From the NCBI RefSeq assembly GCF_005405005.1, contig NZ_BJDH01000006.1, forward strand, positions 160,108 to 224,107: a stretch of DNA of 64,000 bases, read 5' to 3'. The notes under the pieces were generated by a model, which worked only from the letters and a program-made list of their open reading frames with translations, did no database searches and was not told where the DNA came from. Positions 32,273-41,377 of this stretch are shown piece after piece; positions within the stretch are counted from its first letter, which is position 1; every line of letters starts with the position of its first letter. Source of the stretch: Lactiplantibacillus daoliensis (GTDB lineage Bacteria > Bacillota > Bacilli > Lactobacillales > Lactobacillaceae). The translations under genes were made by a program, and so were the position numbers.

Positions 32273-33268
32273 GTGACCCAGTCAGCATATTGGAACCGGA
32301 TTGCCGCGCAGGCACAAGCGGAGGACCGGCCGTTTTTTAGTTTGGCACCGATGGAAGCTGTTACCGGATCGGTTTTTCGGCGGGTTGTTATGCGGGCAGC
32401 CGCACCGGATAATTTTTATACCGAATTCACGAATGCGTTAAGTATTACTCATCCTAAAGCAAAATTGACCACGCGGGGACGTCTGTACATTGATCCGACT
32501 GAAATGCCCAAACCAATCGTACAACTTTGGGGCAATTCTGGTGAAGATTTTTCAAAGGCTGCCAAGGAAGTGCAGCGTCAAGGCTATGAAGCAATCGATA
32601 TTAACATGGGTTGCCCAGACATGGCCGTGATAAAGAATCACAGTGGTAGTGATTTGATTCGTCATTTTGATGCCGCTAAAGCTGTGATTGACGGTGCTCG
32701 CCAAGCGGGTCTACCCGTGAGTGTGAAGACTCGGCTTGGTTTTGATGATCTTGACGAGTATGAAACTTGGATTCCTTTTTTACTAAAGCAACAGGTCCCA
32801 GTTTTAACCGTACATGTTCGGACGCGCGCCGAAATGAGCAAGGTGCCTGCGCACTATGAGCTGATTGATAATTTAGTTCAAATGCGTGATACACTTGCAC
32901 CGGAGACCTTATTACAGATAAATGGTGATATAGCGGACTATCAGGCCGGGCTTAAGTTGGCCCAGGATCATCCAGGGGTGGATGGTGTCATGATTGGTCG
33001 TGGAATTTTCACTAATCCATATGCTTTTGAAAAGACGCCACGACTGCACACGAGTCATGAGTTATTAGAACTACTGCGCTATCAATTGGATTTGTATGAT
33101 CAGTTTGTTGCGATGGGGATTCAAGGTCATTTTGCCCCTTTACAGCGTTTCTTTAAAATTTACGTTCGTGGCATGCGTGGTGCGGCCGAAATTCGTAATG
33201 AGTTGATGCAAACGCAAACGACAGACGAAGTACGCACAATCATTGATCAATTAGAAGCTGAAAATTAA
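32273..33268 (+). CDS. dus: tRNA-dihydrouridine synthase
   Basis: A 331-residue flavoenzyme that reduces uridine to dihydrouridine in tRNA. The FMN barrel starts with FSLAPMEAVTGSVFRRVV, then shows QLWGNSGEDF, the catalytic Cys region DINMGCPD, SVKTRLGF and GVMIGRGIFTNP. I placed the start at GTG 32273 because GGAG lies 9 bases before it, while the ATG at 32258 has no ribosome site. The C-terminal helical domain is present. It is a single gene and ends at a terminator. Confidence 0.93.
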   Translation: MTQSAYWNRIAAQAQAEDRPFFSLAPMEAVTGSVFRRVVMRAAAPDNFYTEFTNALSITHPKAKLTTRGRLYIDPTEMPKPIVQLWGNSGEDFSKAAKEVQRQGYEAIDINMGCPDMAVIKNHSGSDLIRHFDAAKAVIDGARQAGLPVSVKTRLGFDDLDEYETWIPFLLKQQVPVLTVHVRTRAEMSKVPAHYELIDNLVQMRDTLAPETLLQINGDIADYQAGLKLAQDHPGVDGVMIGRGIFTNPYAFEKTPRLHTSHELLELLRYQLDLYDQFVAMGIQGHFAPLQRFFKIYVRGMRGAAEIRNELMQTQTTDEVRTIIDQLEAEN

Positions 33269-33286
33269 GCATAAGTCGCCTTTAAG

Positions 33287-33322
33287 AGTGGTTAAACCTA
33301 GTTGTAGGTTGCCCACTTTTTT
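33287..33322 (+). terminator. Terminator after dus
   Basis: AGTGG / CCACT and AACCT / AGGTT nested stems with a T-run. Confidence 0.8.
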
Positions 33323-33381
33323 ACTTATAAAAATACTGCTACGATAAGAAAATTCTATTAGATGATTTTTAGAAATTAACG

Positions 33382-33425
33382 GGCTAGCGTTTTCGGAGAT
33401 TGGATGCGAAAACGTTAGCCTTTTT
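33382..33425 (+). terminator. Isolated strong hairpin-T-run
   Basis: GGCTAGCGTTTTCG / CGAAAACGTTAGCC (one G-T pair) followed by five Ts, 60 bp beyond the dus terminator and with no gene directly upstream. Either a backup terminator or the 3' end of a small RNA. Confidence 0.7.
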
Positions 33426-33699
33426 ATGTGATTTTTTAATAATTATTCCGATCACACGTTAAGGCAAAGGGTTTAAGTCACCCGAAAGACTTGATAAATA
33501 TTGTGATGATAGGGGTTTGATTTGATTATCAAGATAAAAAAATATATTTTTTTAAATCCTTGAAAGCGCCGTCATTATCAAATGATTGTTAGTATACAAA
33601 TGTATTGTACACAAAAAACATGTTGAACGATTGAGTCAACCTAATGTATACTATAGCAGTTGATTAATAACGATAAGCGAAATCAGGGGGAGTAAAGAC
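33426..33699. other. Intergenic region with promoter of the large adhesin
   Basis: AT-rich. TTGAAC (33623-33628) and TATACT (33647-33652) with an 18-bp spacer form the likely promoter of the adhesin gene. Nothing else recognised. Confidence 0.5.
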
Positions 33700-36600
33700 A
33701 TGCAATTATCAGAAACTAAGTGTCATTATAAAATGTACAAGCAAGGAAAAACGTGGGTGACGATGGGATTGGCGACAACCGCCGTATTAATTGGTGCGCA
33801 AGTTGAAGTTTTGGCAGCCAATGGGGACAGCCAGGCATACATGACCAGTGATGAAAGTGTAACCGCTATCATACGTCCTACAGCGACAATCCAGAGCGAG
33901 GCAGTCGTGCCTTTAGCCAGCCAAGTAGCTGCACCAAATAATGACAGCGCTACCAATGTGGTTGAAGACCCTCGATCGGCGGTAGCTGAGTCACCAGTCG
34001 ACAATCCAGCAGCGGAGGCCGAACAGCCTGGTCAGGATGACTCAACGAATAAGCCGGCTGAAGTACCGGTACAGCCAGAAAGTGCCGTTCAAAAACCAGC
34101 CGAAAGTGCCGAAACGGTGCCCACTGATTCCGCAGAAGCTAGCCAGTCGGAGTCGGCTGCAAGTCATGCGACTGAACAGCCAGCTACTTCGGCAGGAACG
34201 CCTAATGAGTCAGACTTAGCCGCGAGTGACGCTACTTTGATTGAAAAGACGCCCGTGACCAACGAGACATCGACTTTAGAAAAGCCAACTGAGTCGGCGT
34301 CAAACACTGCGGATACTGAGGCCAAACCCGTCAGTCAAGCGGCTGCGACGGTTGCATCACAGTCCTATCCACAAGCTGAGATCGACATTAATACTTGGAT
34401 GCCGGATAAGAATTTTCAACAAGTAACGCTTTGGGTAATCAATAGTGAGCTGGGGTTAGGTTTAACGGACGTGAACCAGATTACTCAAGCGATGATGAGT
34501 CAATTGAAACTATATTTTGTGACGACTGAGCATCAAGTTGATGACCGGGATTTCTATTTTGCGGTGATGAATACGGTGAGCCTGAAGGGCTTTGAATATG
34601 CGACGAATGTAGAAAAGCTTTGGTTCTCACCAGACTTGGATGCTAATGAAAAATGGCAGGATAAGTATGTAATCTACGGTAAGCTCAAGGATATCAGCGC
34701 ATTAAAGGGGCTTGATAACTTAGTTGAGATCAACTTGCAACTCAATGATATTGACGATATTTCGGCACTAGCTGGGTTACATCTACAAGAACTCAGTTTA
34801 TCTTATAACCACATTTCCGATTTTTCACCATTAGCAAGTTCATTGCCAACACTGTCTTCAGCAATTACAATCGCTAATCAGAAGGTGGTGTTAAAGGACA
34901 CGGTGACCTTAGATATTGATCCGAAAACGGGTAAATTAGTGACACCGTCGTTTGCATTTGGTAAAGACAAAACGCATAATTTATCAATTACACCGGTAGC
35001 CGATTCTGATGCAGACGGCGTTAATTTGACCGATACCACGATCGAATGGACGAATTTTAAACAAAGTGGTTATTTGAAATATAAATGGCATGATGAGTGG
35101 ATGGGCGCCCATGGCTACCCTTGTGACGGTTATGTCTGGATTCCATTCTATATTCAAAATGACGGGAGCGGTTCGATCCAAATTGAATTTGTTGACGAGC
35201 AAGGCCAACATCTCGGCTCGGACGTTTATATCAATAATTGGTTGGATGCGACTTATGATGTGGGGACAGACCAGCAGGTAATTGATCAGTTGCAGGCGCT
35301 GAAAGGTCAACATTATGGCATCAAAGCAATTAAAGGTTCACCAAATTGGACAGCTGGCAAAGAGATGGCACATTTGACCTACGTGTTAGCGCGGATTCAA
35401 CCATCAGTAGATTTTCAAGTTGTTGATGAAGCTGGCAAGCCAATTCCGGGGGTGACGATTCCAAGTCAACAAGGCGAAATTGATGGCGACTGGCAAGTTA
35501 CGTTACCGTCAATTCCTGGTTATGAACTTGTTCAAGCAACCGAAAATGGGCAAGCTTTAACTGTGACGAATGGTCACTTGACTGGAAAATTCAGTGATAA
35601 TCAGACGATTCAGCTCATTTATCGCGTCAAATCTCAGCACGCAACGATTCATTTTGAGTATGAAGATGGTCGTTCAGCCGGTGATGATGTGCAATTAACC
35701 GGTAAATATGGTGAGCTAATTCAATTCCCAGCCGTGCCTAATATCCCAGGGTATTTCGCGGATGACTTACCAGCGGTTTATTATCAGGATGGCGATAATA
35801 ACTATACGGTTGTTTATCGACGTGCGGGCCAAGTGACGATTCAGTACGTGGACGAGGCCGGTAATTCGATTAGTCCGACTGAGGAATTAACCGGGAAAGT
35901 TGGCAGTGATTATCAAACAGCGCCCAAGCAAATCGCTGGTTACACCTTGGTCAAGGAACCGGTTAATCAAAATGGTCAGTTTTCTGAATCTTCGACAACG
36001 GTCATTTATCACTATTTAAAGGACTCCGTGGCAGTGAGTGATGGTCAGCCGGTCACGATTCAATATGTGGATGAAGCTGGAAATTCACTGGCAACTGAAG
36101 CGGTTTTAACTGGTAAAGTCGGTGACACATATGCAGCCACACCTAAAACAATCGCGGGCTATGAGTTGATTAAAGTTATTGGTGATCAGAATGGAACTTT
36201 CGGCAATCAGAACCAAACAATCACGTTTTTGTATCGATTACTAGAAGCTAAAAAAGGTCAGGTCACGATTCAATATGTGGATGAGACTGGTCGAGAAATC
36301 GCCAAGAATGGGGTTTTAACGGGTGGCCTAGGTCAGGCGTATCAAGTTACAGCGCTCAATATTGATGGGTATCGTTTGAAACAGACCGTTGGCGCTAGTG
36401 CTGGCAGTTTTAGTGAAGGCGAAACTACGCTGACATTTATTTATGAACGAATTGTTTCAACGGGGGATGTTGGTCAAACTAACGATGATGTGCCAACAGT
36501 AGTGAAGCCTAGTCCAGGGTTGTCTGAATCGGCTCAGGTGACTGAAAAGCCAACTACGACCCAAACGCAAACACCAAGCACACGGCCAGTGTTGGCGGTG

Positions 36601-36783
36601 AAACCAGTGCCCGGGTCAAGTCAGGCAGAACCGGTTGCTAACTTACAACCATTGAATCAACCGCAGACTGCGACCGCAACTGAATTACCCCAAACTGGTG
36701 AGCAGCGGTTAAGTTGGGTTAGCGTGTTAGGAACTTGTTTATTAGGATTAGTAGCCTATGTTGCCGGGCGAAAACGCGTCTAG
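33700..36783 (+). CDS. Large mucin-binding (MucBP) LPQTG adhesin
   Basis: A 1027-residue surface protein. The N-terminus is a KxYKxGKxW-type signal (HYKMYKQGKTW) and is followed by a Pro/Ala/Glu-rich spacer (about 45-225). A leucine-rich-repeat segment (about 285-375, LKGLDNLVEINLQLNDIDD) comes next, then a beta domain and five or so MucBP-like repeats (about 495-925), several starting with VTIQYVDEAGN. The C-terminus is ELPQTGEQ plus membrane helix and GRKRV tail. Sortase attaches it to peptidoglycan; MucBP domains bind mucin glycans. AGGGGGAG precedes the ATG. A single gene with its own promoter. Confidence 0.94.
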   Translation: MQLSETKCHYKMYKQGKTWVTMGLATTAVLIGAQVEVLAANGDSQAYMTSDESVTAIIRPTATIQSEAVVPLASQVAAPNNDSATNVVEDPRSAVAESPVDNPAAEAEQPGQDDSTNKPAEVPVQPESAVQKPAESAETVPTDSAEASQSESAASHATEQPATSAGTPNESDLAASDATLIEKTPVTNETSTLEKPTESASNTADTEAKPVSQAAATVASQSYPQAEIDINTWMPDKNFQQVTLWVINSELGLGLTDVNQITQAMMSQLKLYFVTTEHQVDDRDFYFAVMNTVSLKGFEYATNVEKLWFSPDLDANEKWQDKYVIYGKLKDISALKGLDNLVEINLQLNDIDDISALAGLHLQELSLSYNHISDFSPLASSLPTLSSAITIANQKVVLKDTVTLDIDPKTGKLVTPSFAFGKDKTHNLSITPVADSDADGVNLTDTTIEWTNFKQSGYLKYKWHDEWMGAHGYPCDGYVWIPFYIQNDGSGSIQIEFVDEQGQHLGSDVYINNWLDATYDVGTDQQVIDQLQALKGQHYGIKAIKGSPNWTAGKEMAHLTYVLARIQPSVDFQVVDEAGKPIPGVTIPSQQGEIDGDWQVTLPSIPGYELVQATENGQALTVTNGHLTGKFSDNQTIQLIYRVKSQHATIHFEYEDGRSAGDDVQLTGKYGELIQFPAVPNIPGYFADDLPAVYYQDGDNNYTVVYRRAGQVTIQYVDEAGNSISPTEELTGKVGSDYQTAPKQIAGYTLVKEPVNQNGQFSESSTTVIYHYLKDSVAVSDGQPVTIQYVDEAGNSLATEAVLTGKVGDTYAATPKTIAGYELIKVIGDQNGTFGNQNQTITFLYRLLEAKKGQVTIQYVDETGREIAKNGVLTGGLGQAYQVTALNIDGYRLKQTVGASAGSFSEGETTLTFIYERIVSTGDVGQTNDDVPTVVKPSPGLSESAQVTEKPTTTQTQTPSTRPVLAVKPVPGSSQAEPVANLQPLNQPQTATATELPQTGEQRLSWVSVLGTCLLGLVAYVAGRKRV

Positions 36784-36862
36784 CGGGAGAATGTTCAATT
36801 AGTTACTTGATTTTCCAACTTAGGCGTGACAGACTGAGTGAAAACGATTGGACGTGGTGAGT

Positions 36863-37312
36863 ATGGCAGACTGGCGGGATGACCGGATTTTGGCAGCACA
36901 AAATGGGACGAACCCAATGGTGATGATGACGTTGCCAGGGGGGTACGCCGTAATGGGAGATACCCAATTTTTACCTGGCTATTCAGTGTTACTACCCAAG
37001 CATTTCGTGACGAGCCTAAATGAGTTGTCGTTGACTGAGAGAGTGGCATTTCTACGCGATATGAGTCTTTTAGGTGATGCGGTGCAAGCTGCGACTGGGG
37101 CGGTTCGAATTAATTATGATATTTTGGGAAATACGGATGCATTCTTGCACGCGCACGTTTTTCCACGCTATGCGAGTGAACCGGCCGAGCGATTAGCCAA
37201 GCCCGTTTGGCTGTATTCGCCGGATCATTGGACAGCCGATAAATATGCTTATTCTCCGACAAAGCATGGTGAGCTGCGACAGAAAATTACCGATTATTTA
37301 CAACAACTTTAA
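36863..37312 (+). CDS. HIT-family hydrolase-like protein
   Basis: A 149-residue protein of the histidine triad family (Ap4A hydrolase / HINT type). The core NYDILGNTDAFLHAHVFPRY shows the first two His of the HxHxH motif, but the third is Phe. The middle His is the nucleophile in related enzymes, so activity may remain. The substrate is probably a nucleotide with a phosphoester or phosphoramidate. I took ATG 36863 (MADWRDD) as the start, with GTGGTGAG before it. It follows the adhesin gene by about 80 bp and ends at a terminator. Confidence 0.83.
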   Translation: MADWRDDRILAAQNGTNPMVMMTLPGGYAVMGDTQFLPGYSVLLPKHFVTSLNELSLTERVAFLRDMSLLGDAVQAATGAVRINYDILGNTDAFLHAHVFPRYASEPAERLAKPVWLYSPDHWTADKYAYSPTKHGELRQKITDYLQQL

Positions 37313-37324
37313 AATTTAACGATG

Positions 37325-37361
37325 AAAACGCCCGTCTCAGCAATTGAGGTGGGCGTTTTAT
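37325..37361. terminator. Terminator after the HIT gene
   Basis: AAAACGCCC / GGGCGTTTT with inner CTCA / TGAG, T-run and A-run. Confidence 0.85.
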
Positions 37362-37459
37362 AGTGTCAATAAAAGCTTGAACGAGTCGAAACTTGTCGCA
37401 AATACAGTGATTGCCTGCAATAAAGACTAGTCGATTACTGATGCTATCCTAGTTAACTG

Positions 37460-38461
37460 TTAGGCAATAGTGAAGTCATTGTCTAGTAGGGTGACCGAGT
37501 TATTCGGCAACCCCACAATCTGAATCTGCTTTTCTTTAGTTACGAAAATGGCACCATAAAGGTCGTTACGCTCAAGTCCCCAATCAGCTTCAGGCTTCCC
37601 AGCAAAGAAAAGCCGAGTCGTTTCAATTTCGCCATCGATCGAGGCCTTGGAAAAAATAGTGACACTCAGTAGGTCGTTTTGACGTGGATACCCTGTTTTC
37701 GAATCTAAAATATGATGATAGGATTTGCCATTGACTTCTAAGTGGCGTTCATAAATGCCACTGGTCACTGCGGAACAGGCACCAATTTTGACACTGGCGA
37801 TGGCATTTCCCCGCGGTGAAAGTGGGTTTTGGATGCCAACTCGCCATTGATGATCAGGGTGTAATGGTGAGTCGCCAACCATTAACAAGTTGCCCCCAAG
37901 GTTGATCATCCCAGCACGCTGGCCGAATGCTTCCCAGTAGTCCTGAATCCGGTCGGCAATATAGCCTTTAGCAATCCCGCCTAAATCCAGTTCCATGCCC
38001 GGTCGTTTTAAATAAACGCTGAAAGTTTGGTCGTCACAGCTAACTTGTTCAGGATCGACTAGTCGTAGCCGGGCCTCAATTTCAGCTTGAGTGGGAACCT
38101 GTGCATCGGTGAATCCGATTCGCCATAACTTTACTAGGGGGCCAATTAAGGCGTTGAAGCCAAAGTGTTGTTGGCTCAAGCTGATGGCCCGTTTGACTAG
38201 TGAGTAGGTGGCCGGACTAACTTGCATGGCCTGAATGCCGGCTGCGTGGTTGATGGCCATCACCTCAGACTGGGACCGATTGACAGTCAACCGGTCCTCA
38301 TACTGGTCAATCAAGTCACAAGCACGGTCCAAATAAGTTTGGCTGTCACTACCAAATAAGGTTAGGTCGATATCGGTTCCGAGGCCATAGTGGGAGATGT
38401 GACGCGGCTGTTGTGCTAAAGCGGGTGTCGCGGGTTGACCGTTGAAATTTATCATTGTCAT
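37460..38461 (-). CDS. apbE: FAD:protein FMN transferase (ApbE)
   Basis: A 333-residue ApbE-type enzyme that attaches FMN from FAD to Thr of target flavoproteins such as NqrC or RnfG or extracellular electron-transfer proteins. Conserved segments are LDLGGIAKGYIADRI, GGNLLMVG and the metal and active-site segment YHHILDSKTGYP. There is no signal peptide or lipobox, so it appears cytosolic. It lies 17 bp downstream of a deformylase-like gene on the same strand and may share its transcript. In lactobacilli ApbE is tied to flavin-based electron transfer; the link here is inferred. Confidence 0.9.
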   Translation of the reverse strand: MTMINFNGQPATPALAQQPRHISHYGLGTDIDLTLFGSDSQTYLDRACDLIDQYEDRLTVNRSQSEVMAINHAAGIQAMQVSPATYSLVKRAISLSQQHFGFNALIGPLVKLWRIGFTDAQVPTQAEIEARLRLVDPEQVSCDDQTFSVYLKRPGMELDLGGIAKGYIADRIQDYWEAFGQRAGMINLGGNLLMVGDSPLHPDHQWRVGIQNPLSPRGNAIASVKIGACSAVTSGIYERHLEVNGKSYHHILDSKTGYPRQNDLLSVTIFSKASIDGEIETTRLFFAGKPEADWGLERNDLYGAIFVTKEKQIQIVGLPNNSVTLLDNDFTIA

Positions 38462-38477
38462 CAATACCAGTCCTAAG

Positions 38478-38888
38478 TTAGATTAATCTGCCAGCGAGGT
38501 GATCGACTTCGTGCTGGATAATTTGTGCAATGAAGTCATTGAAGGTTTGCCGTTGTGGTTGAAAATTGCGGTCTAAATAAGCTACGGTGATTTGTTTGTA
38601 GCGTTGCGTCGGCCGCTCACCCGTCAAGGAAAGACAGCCTTCACTAGTTTGATATGGGTTTTGATGCGCCACGATTTTAGGATTGACCATCGGCACGGCA
38701 ACTGGTCCCATTTGAACGACGATAATTTGTTGATTAACACCAATCATGTTAGCGGCCATGCCGACACAGTTTTCGGCATTGGCCTGCAAGGTATCAAGCA
38801 AGTCGGTGACGGTTTGAGCATTGAGTTTAGTTGCCGGAACAGCCACTTGGCTCAAAATTGCCGGGTCGTGAACAACGGGTTTGATCAT
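38478..38888 (-). CDS. Peptide deformylase-like protein
   Basis: A 136-residue member of the peptide deformylase family, which removes formyl groups from new proteins using an Fe2+ or Zn2+ ion. Motif 2 is EGCLSL (metal Cys) and motif 3 is QHEVDHLAG (metal His and catalytic Glu). Motif 1, normally GxGLAAxQ, reads GMAANMIG, so the catalytic Gln is replaced by Met. It is also shorter than the main deformylase (about 185 residues). It is probably a second, possibly altered, copy and not the housekeeping enzyme. TGGAGG precedes the ATG. Confidence 0.82.
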   Translation of the reverse strand: MIKPVVHDPAILSQVAVPATKLNAQTVTDLLDTLQANAENCVGMAANMIGVNQQIIVVQMGPVAVPMVNPKIVAHQNPYQTSEGCLSLTGERPTQRYKQITVAYLDRNFQPQRQTFNDFIAQIIQHEVDHLAGRLI

Positions 38889-39213
38889 GAAAATTCCTCC
38901 AATTATGAAACTTATTACAGCTATTATAGCGGCCGATAGTTATCAGGCGCAAGTTATGCCGTTGTCGGTTCGTAAGATAATCCGATTGTTAGTTAACCGT
39001 CCAATCATGAGTGTCGCTTTCTTTCACCTGTCATTGGTCATTCGATAAAATAGGTTTGCATAGCAGTTCCATCACAACTTATTTTGGCTTATGATAAATG
39101 TGAATTTTTATATTTATAAAATAAGATCGATTTTACTTTCTTTTAATCGTGTAACCAGTTAAAATAAAGTTACAGAAATATATTCGAATAAATTTTCTTT
39201 TTCTATTCGTGCA
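38889..39213. other. Intergenic region upstream of the EIIABC gene
   Basis: About 325 bp, AT-rich, no gene seen. It separates the divergent deformylase-like gene from the PTS gene and includes the repeated word TATTCG (39181-39186 and 39204-39209). Confidence 0.4.
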
Positions 39214-39233
39214 TATAATTGTAAGCGTCAACA
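39214..39233 (+). promoter_or_regulatory. -10 box with adjacent cre site
   Basis: TATAAT (39214-39219) followed at once by TGTAAGCGTCAACA (39220-39233), which matches the catabolite-response consensus TGWAANCGNTNWCA at all but one position. A cre here would place CcpA on the start site of the PTS gene. Confidence 0.75.
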
Positions 39234-39255
39234 TAACCATGGGGAGGGTTAAAAA

Positions 39256-41259
39256 ATGGCAGCAAAGTTAGTTCAAACAACGGTAATTGCACCAGTTGCT
39301 GGGGAGTTATTACCGTTAAGTGCAATTCATGACCCAGTCTTTTCAAAAGGCTTGATGGGAAAAGGGTTTGGCATTGAGCCAAGTGATGGCAAGATCGTTG
39401 CCCCGGTGAGCGGGGAGGTCACAATGATTGCGACGACCAAGCACGCAATCGGGTTGAAGACAATCAACGGGATGGAAGTCTTGTTGCATTTAGGAATTGA
39501 TACAGTCGAGCTGGGTGGCAAGCCGTATCAGATACGCGTTAAGATGGGGGACCACGTCATAGCGGGACAAGAGTTAGCTGTGATGGGATTGGCTGAAATC
39601 AAAAAAGCCGGTAAGCCAGTGACCGTGATGACGGTAATCACAAATAGTGCAACGAATAACTATCAACTCTTTTTAAATGATCTGGATCAACTGGTTGATG
39701 TTGGTGATTCGGTTGCGATGGTGACTGGTGAAGCCGTTGAAGGCAGCGGCAATGCGGATAAGCCAGCCGTTAAAGTCGGTGATGGCAAGTATGATCAATT
39801 GGCACACGACATTATTGAAAATGTGGGTGGGCCAGAAAATGTCAATAGTTTAATTCATTGTATTACGCGGTTACGTTTTTATTTGAAAGATGAAAGTATT
39901 GCGAAGACCTCAGTGATTAGTGAGTTGGATGGGGTTATCGATGTCACTAAAGGCAGTGGACAATATCAAGTTGTGATCGGTCCTGCCGTTAATGATGTTT
40001 ATGACGCGGTGATCGCACAACTTGGGCCACAGTTCAGCGATGATGCGGCCACGAAGAAGGCCGTTGCTGAAACGAGTGCTGCTGCGAACAAGCCCCATTA
40101 TGGTGTTTGGGGGACGATTCAGCATGGCTTCAGCGGTATTATTGGGGTCATGACGGCTTCGATGATTCCCGTAATTGGGATTTTGGCTGGTTCCGGGATT
40201 CTCAAAGGGATTTTAGCAGCTTTGACTGGTTTTAAAGTGTTGAGCGCGACAAGTGGCACTTATCTGGTTCTGAATGCCATTGGTGATGCGACATTTTACT
40301 TCTTACCCGTCATTTTAGGCTTCACGGCCGCCAAGAAATTAGGTTCGGATCCGATTGTCATGGCAATTGTCGGTGGGGTCCTGATTTATCCGCAGATTAT
40401 TGGTGCCGCTGGCAAAGCAGCGACAGCTCAGATTGCTTTCTTTGGCATTCCAACTCACCTAGTGTCCTACTCGGCGTCTGTGTTCCCAATTATTGTCGCC
40501 GCATGGCTTGGTGCGTATGTTGAAAAATTCTTAAAAAAAGTGGTACCACTATATCTACGAAGTGTGTTCATTCCAATTTTAGAGGCGTTGATTTTAAGTG
40601 TGATCGTGCTCGTTGGTGTTGGTCCTGTCATTACGATGATCAGTAAGGGCTTGGCTGATGGAATTGTCGCGATTTACAACTTCAGTCCGGCGTTGTCTGG
40701 ATTTGTTATCGGTGGCCTGTATCAAACGATGGTTATTTTCGGGCTGCATTGGGGACTCATTCCAATCGTTATCAACGATATTGCCACTAACGGTCACAGT
40801 TATCTGAATGCGATCTTGTCAATTACGATGGTCGCACAAGGTGGCGCGGTCTTGGCTGTGTTCCTCAAATCTAAGGATAAGAAACTCAAGGAGATTTCAC
40901 TAGCCGCCGCGGTTTCAGCGTTCTGTGGCGTCACTGAGCCAGCACTATACGGGGTCAACTTGAAGTACAAGCGTGTCTTCGTTTGGGCCAGCATCGGGAG
41001 TGCCTTTGGTGGCTTGATTACCGGTTTGCTACGGGTTAACAACTATGCGTTATCCGGTTCCTTGATTGGTTTCCCAGCCTTTATTACCCCAGGTGTTGGG
41101 ATTGGGAGTAACTTCTACGGTTATCTGATTTCACATTATGGTACGTTAGTCATTTCAACGGTGCTAGTCTTCTTGTTCGGCTTCTCTGATAAAATGTTAG
41201 CCAAAAATAAGGGCAAAGCTAAGGCTAAGGCCAATAAATTAGAAACTGTATCAGAATAA
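39256..41259 (+). CDS. PTS EIIABC permease, glucose/beta-glucoside superfamily
   Basis: A 667-residue fused PTS permease with the order IIA-IIB-IIC. The IIA domain is about 1-155 (phospho-His in VLLHLGIDTVEL). The IIB domain is about 175-260, with the phospho-Cys in IHCITRLRF. The IIC membrane part is about 290-650, with the conserved GGLYQTMVIFGLHWG and CGVTEPALYG. Most beta-glucoside PTS proteins have the order IIB-IIC-IIA, so the N-terminal IIA is notable. AGGGTT lies before the ATG. It is controlled by an adjacent cre. The nearest enzyme gene is an M20 peptidase, so the sugar cannot be inferred. Confidence 0.93.
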   Translation: MAAKLVQTTVIAPVAGELLPLSAIHDPVFSKGLMGKGFGIEPSDGKIVAPVSGEVTMIATTKHAIGLKTINGMEVLLHLGIDTVELGGKPYQIRVKMGDHVIAGQELAVMGLAEIKKAGKPVTVMTVITNSATNNYQLFLNDLDQLVDVGDSVAMVTGEAVEGSGNADKPAVKVGDGKYDQLAHDIIENVGGPENVNSLIHCITRLRFYLKDESIAKTSVISELDGVIDVTKGSGQYQVVIGPAVNDVYDAVIAQLGPQFSDDAATKKAVAETSAAANKPHYGVWGTIQHGFSGIIGVMTASMIPVIGILAGSGILKGILAALTGFKVLSATSGTYLVLNAIGDATFYFLPVILGFTAAKKLGSDPIVMAIVGGVLIYPQIIGAAGKAATAQIAFFGIPTHLVSYSASVFPIIVAAWLGAYVEKFLKKVVPLYLRSVFIPILEALILSVIVLVGVGPVITMISKGLADGIVAIYNFSPALSGFVIGGLYQTMVIFGLHWGLIPIVINDIATNGHSYLNAILSITMVAQGGAVLAVFLKSKDKKLKEISLAAAVSAFCGVTEPALYGVNLKYKRVFVWASIGSAFGGLITGLLRVNNYALSGSLIGFPAFITPGVGIGSNFYGYLISHYGTLVISTVLVFLFGFSDKMLAKNKGKAKAKANKLETVSE

Positions 41260-41273
41260 GTTTAAATATCAGG

Positions 41274-41305
41274 AATCAGCGTCTATCTAAGGCGCTGATT
41301 TTTTG
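41274..41305 (+). terminator. Terminator after EIIABC
   Basis: AATCAGCG / CGCTGATT with an 11-base loop and T-run. Confidence 0.88.
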
Positions 41306-41377
41306 TTGGAACCTGATGACCCCTGTAAATTGTCATTCTGCGTTAAGATAATCTTATGCAGAAAGGATGATGTGTTG

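Noticed and set aside
35860..36450. DNA repeats in the adhesin as a mobile element or CRISPR-like array
   Set aside because: They encode successive MucBP protein repeats in frame (VTIQYVDE) and are explained by domain duplication.
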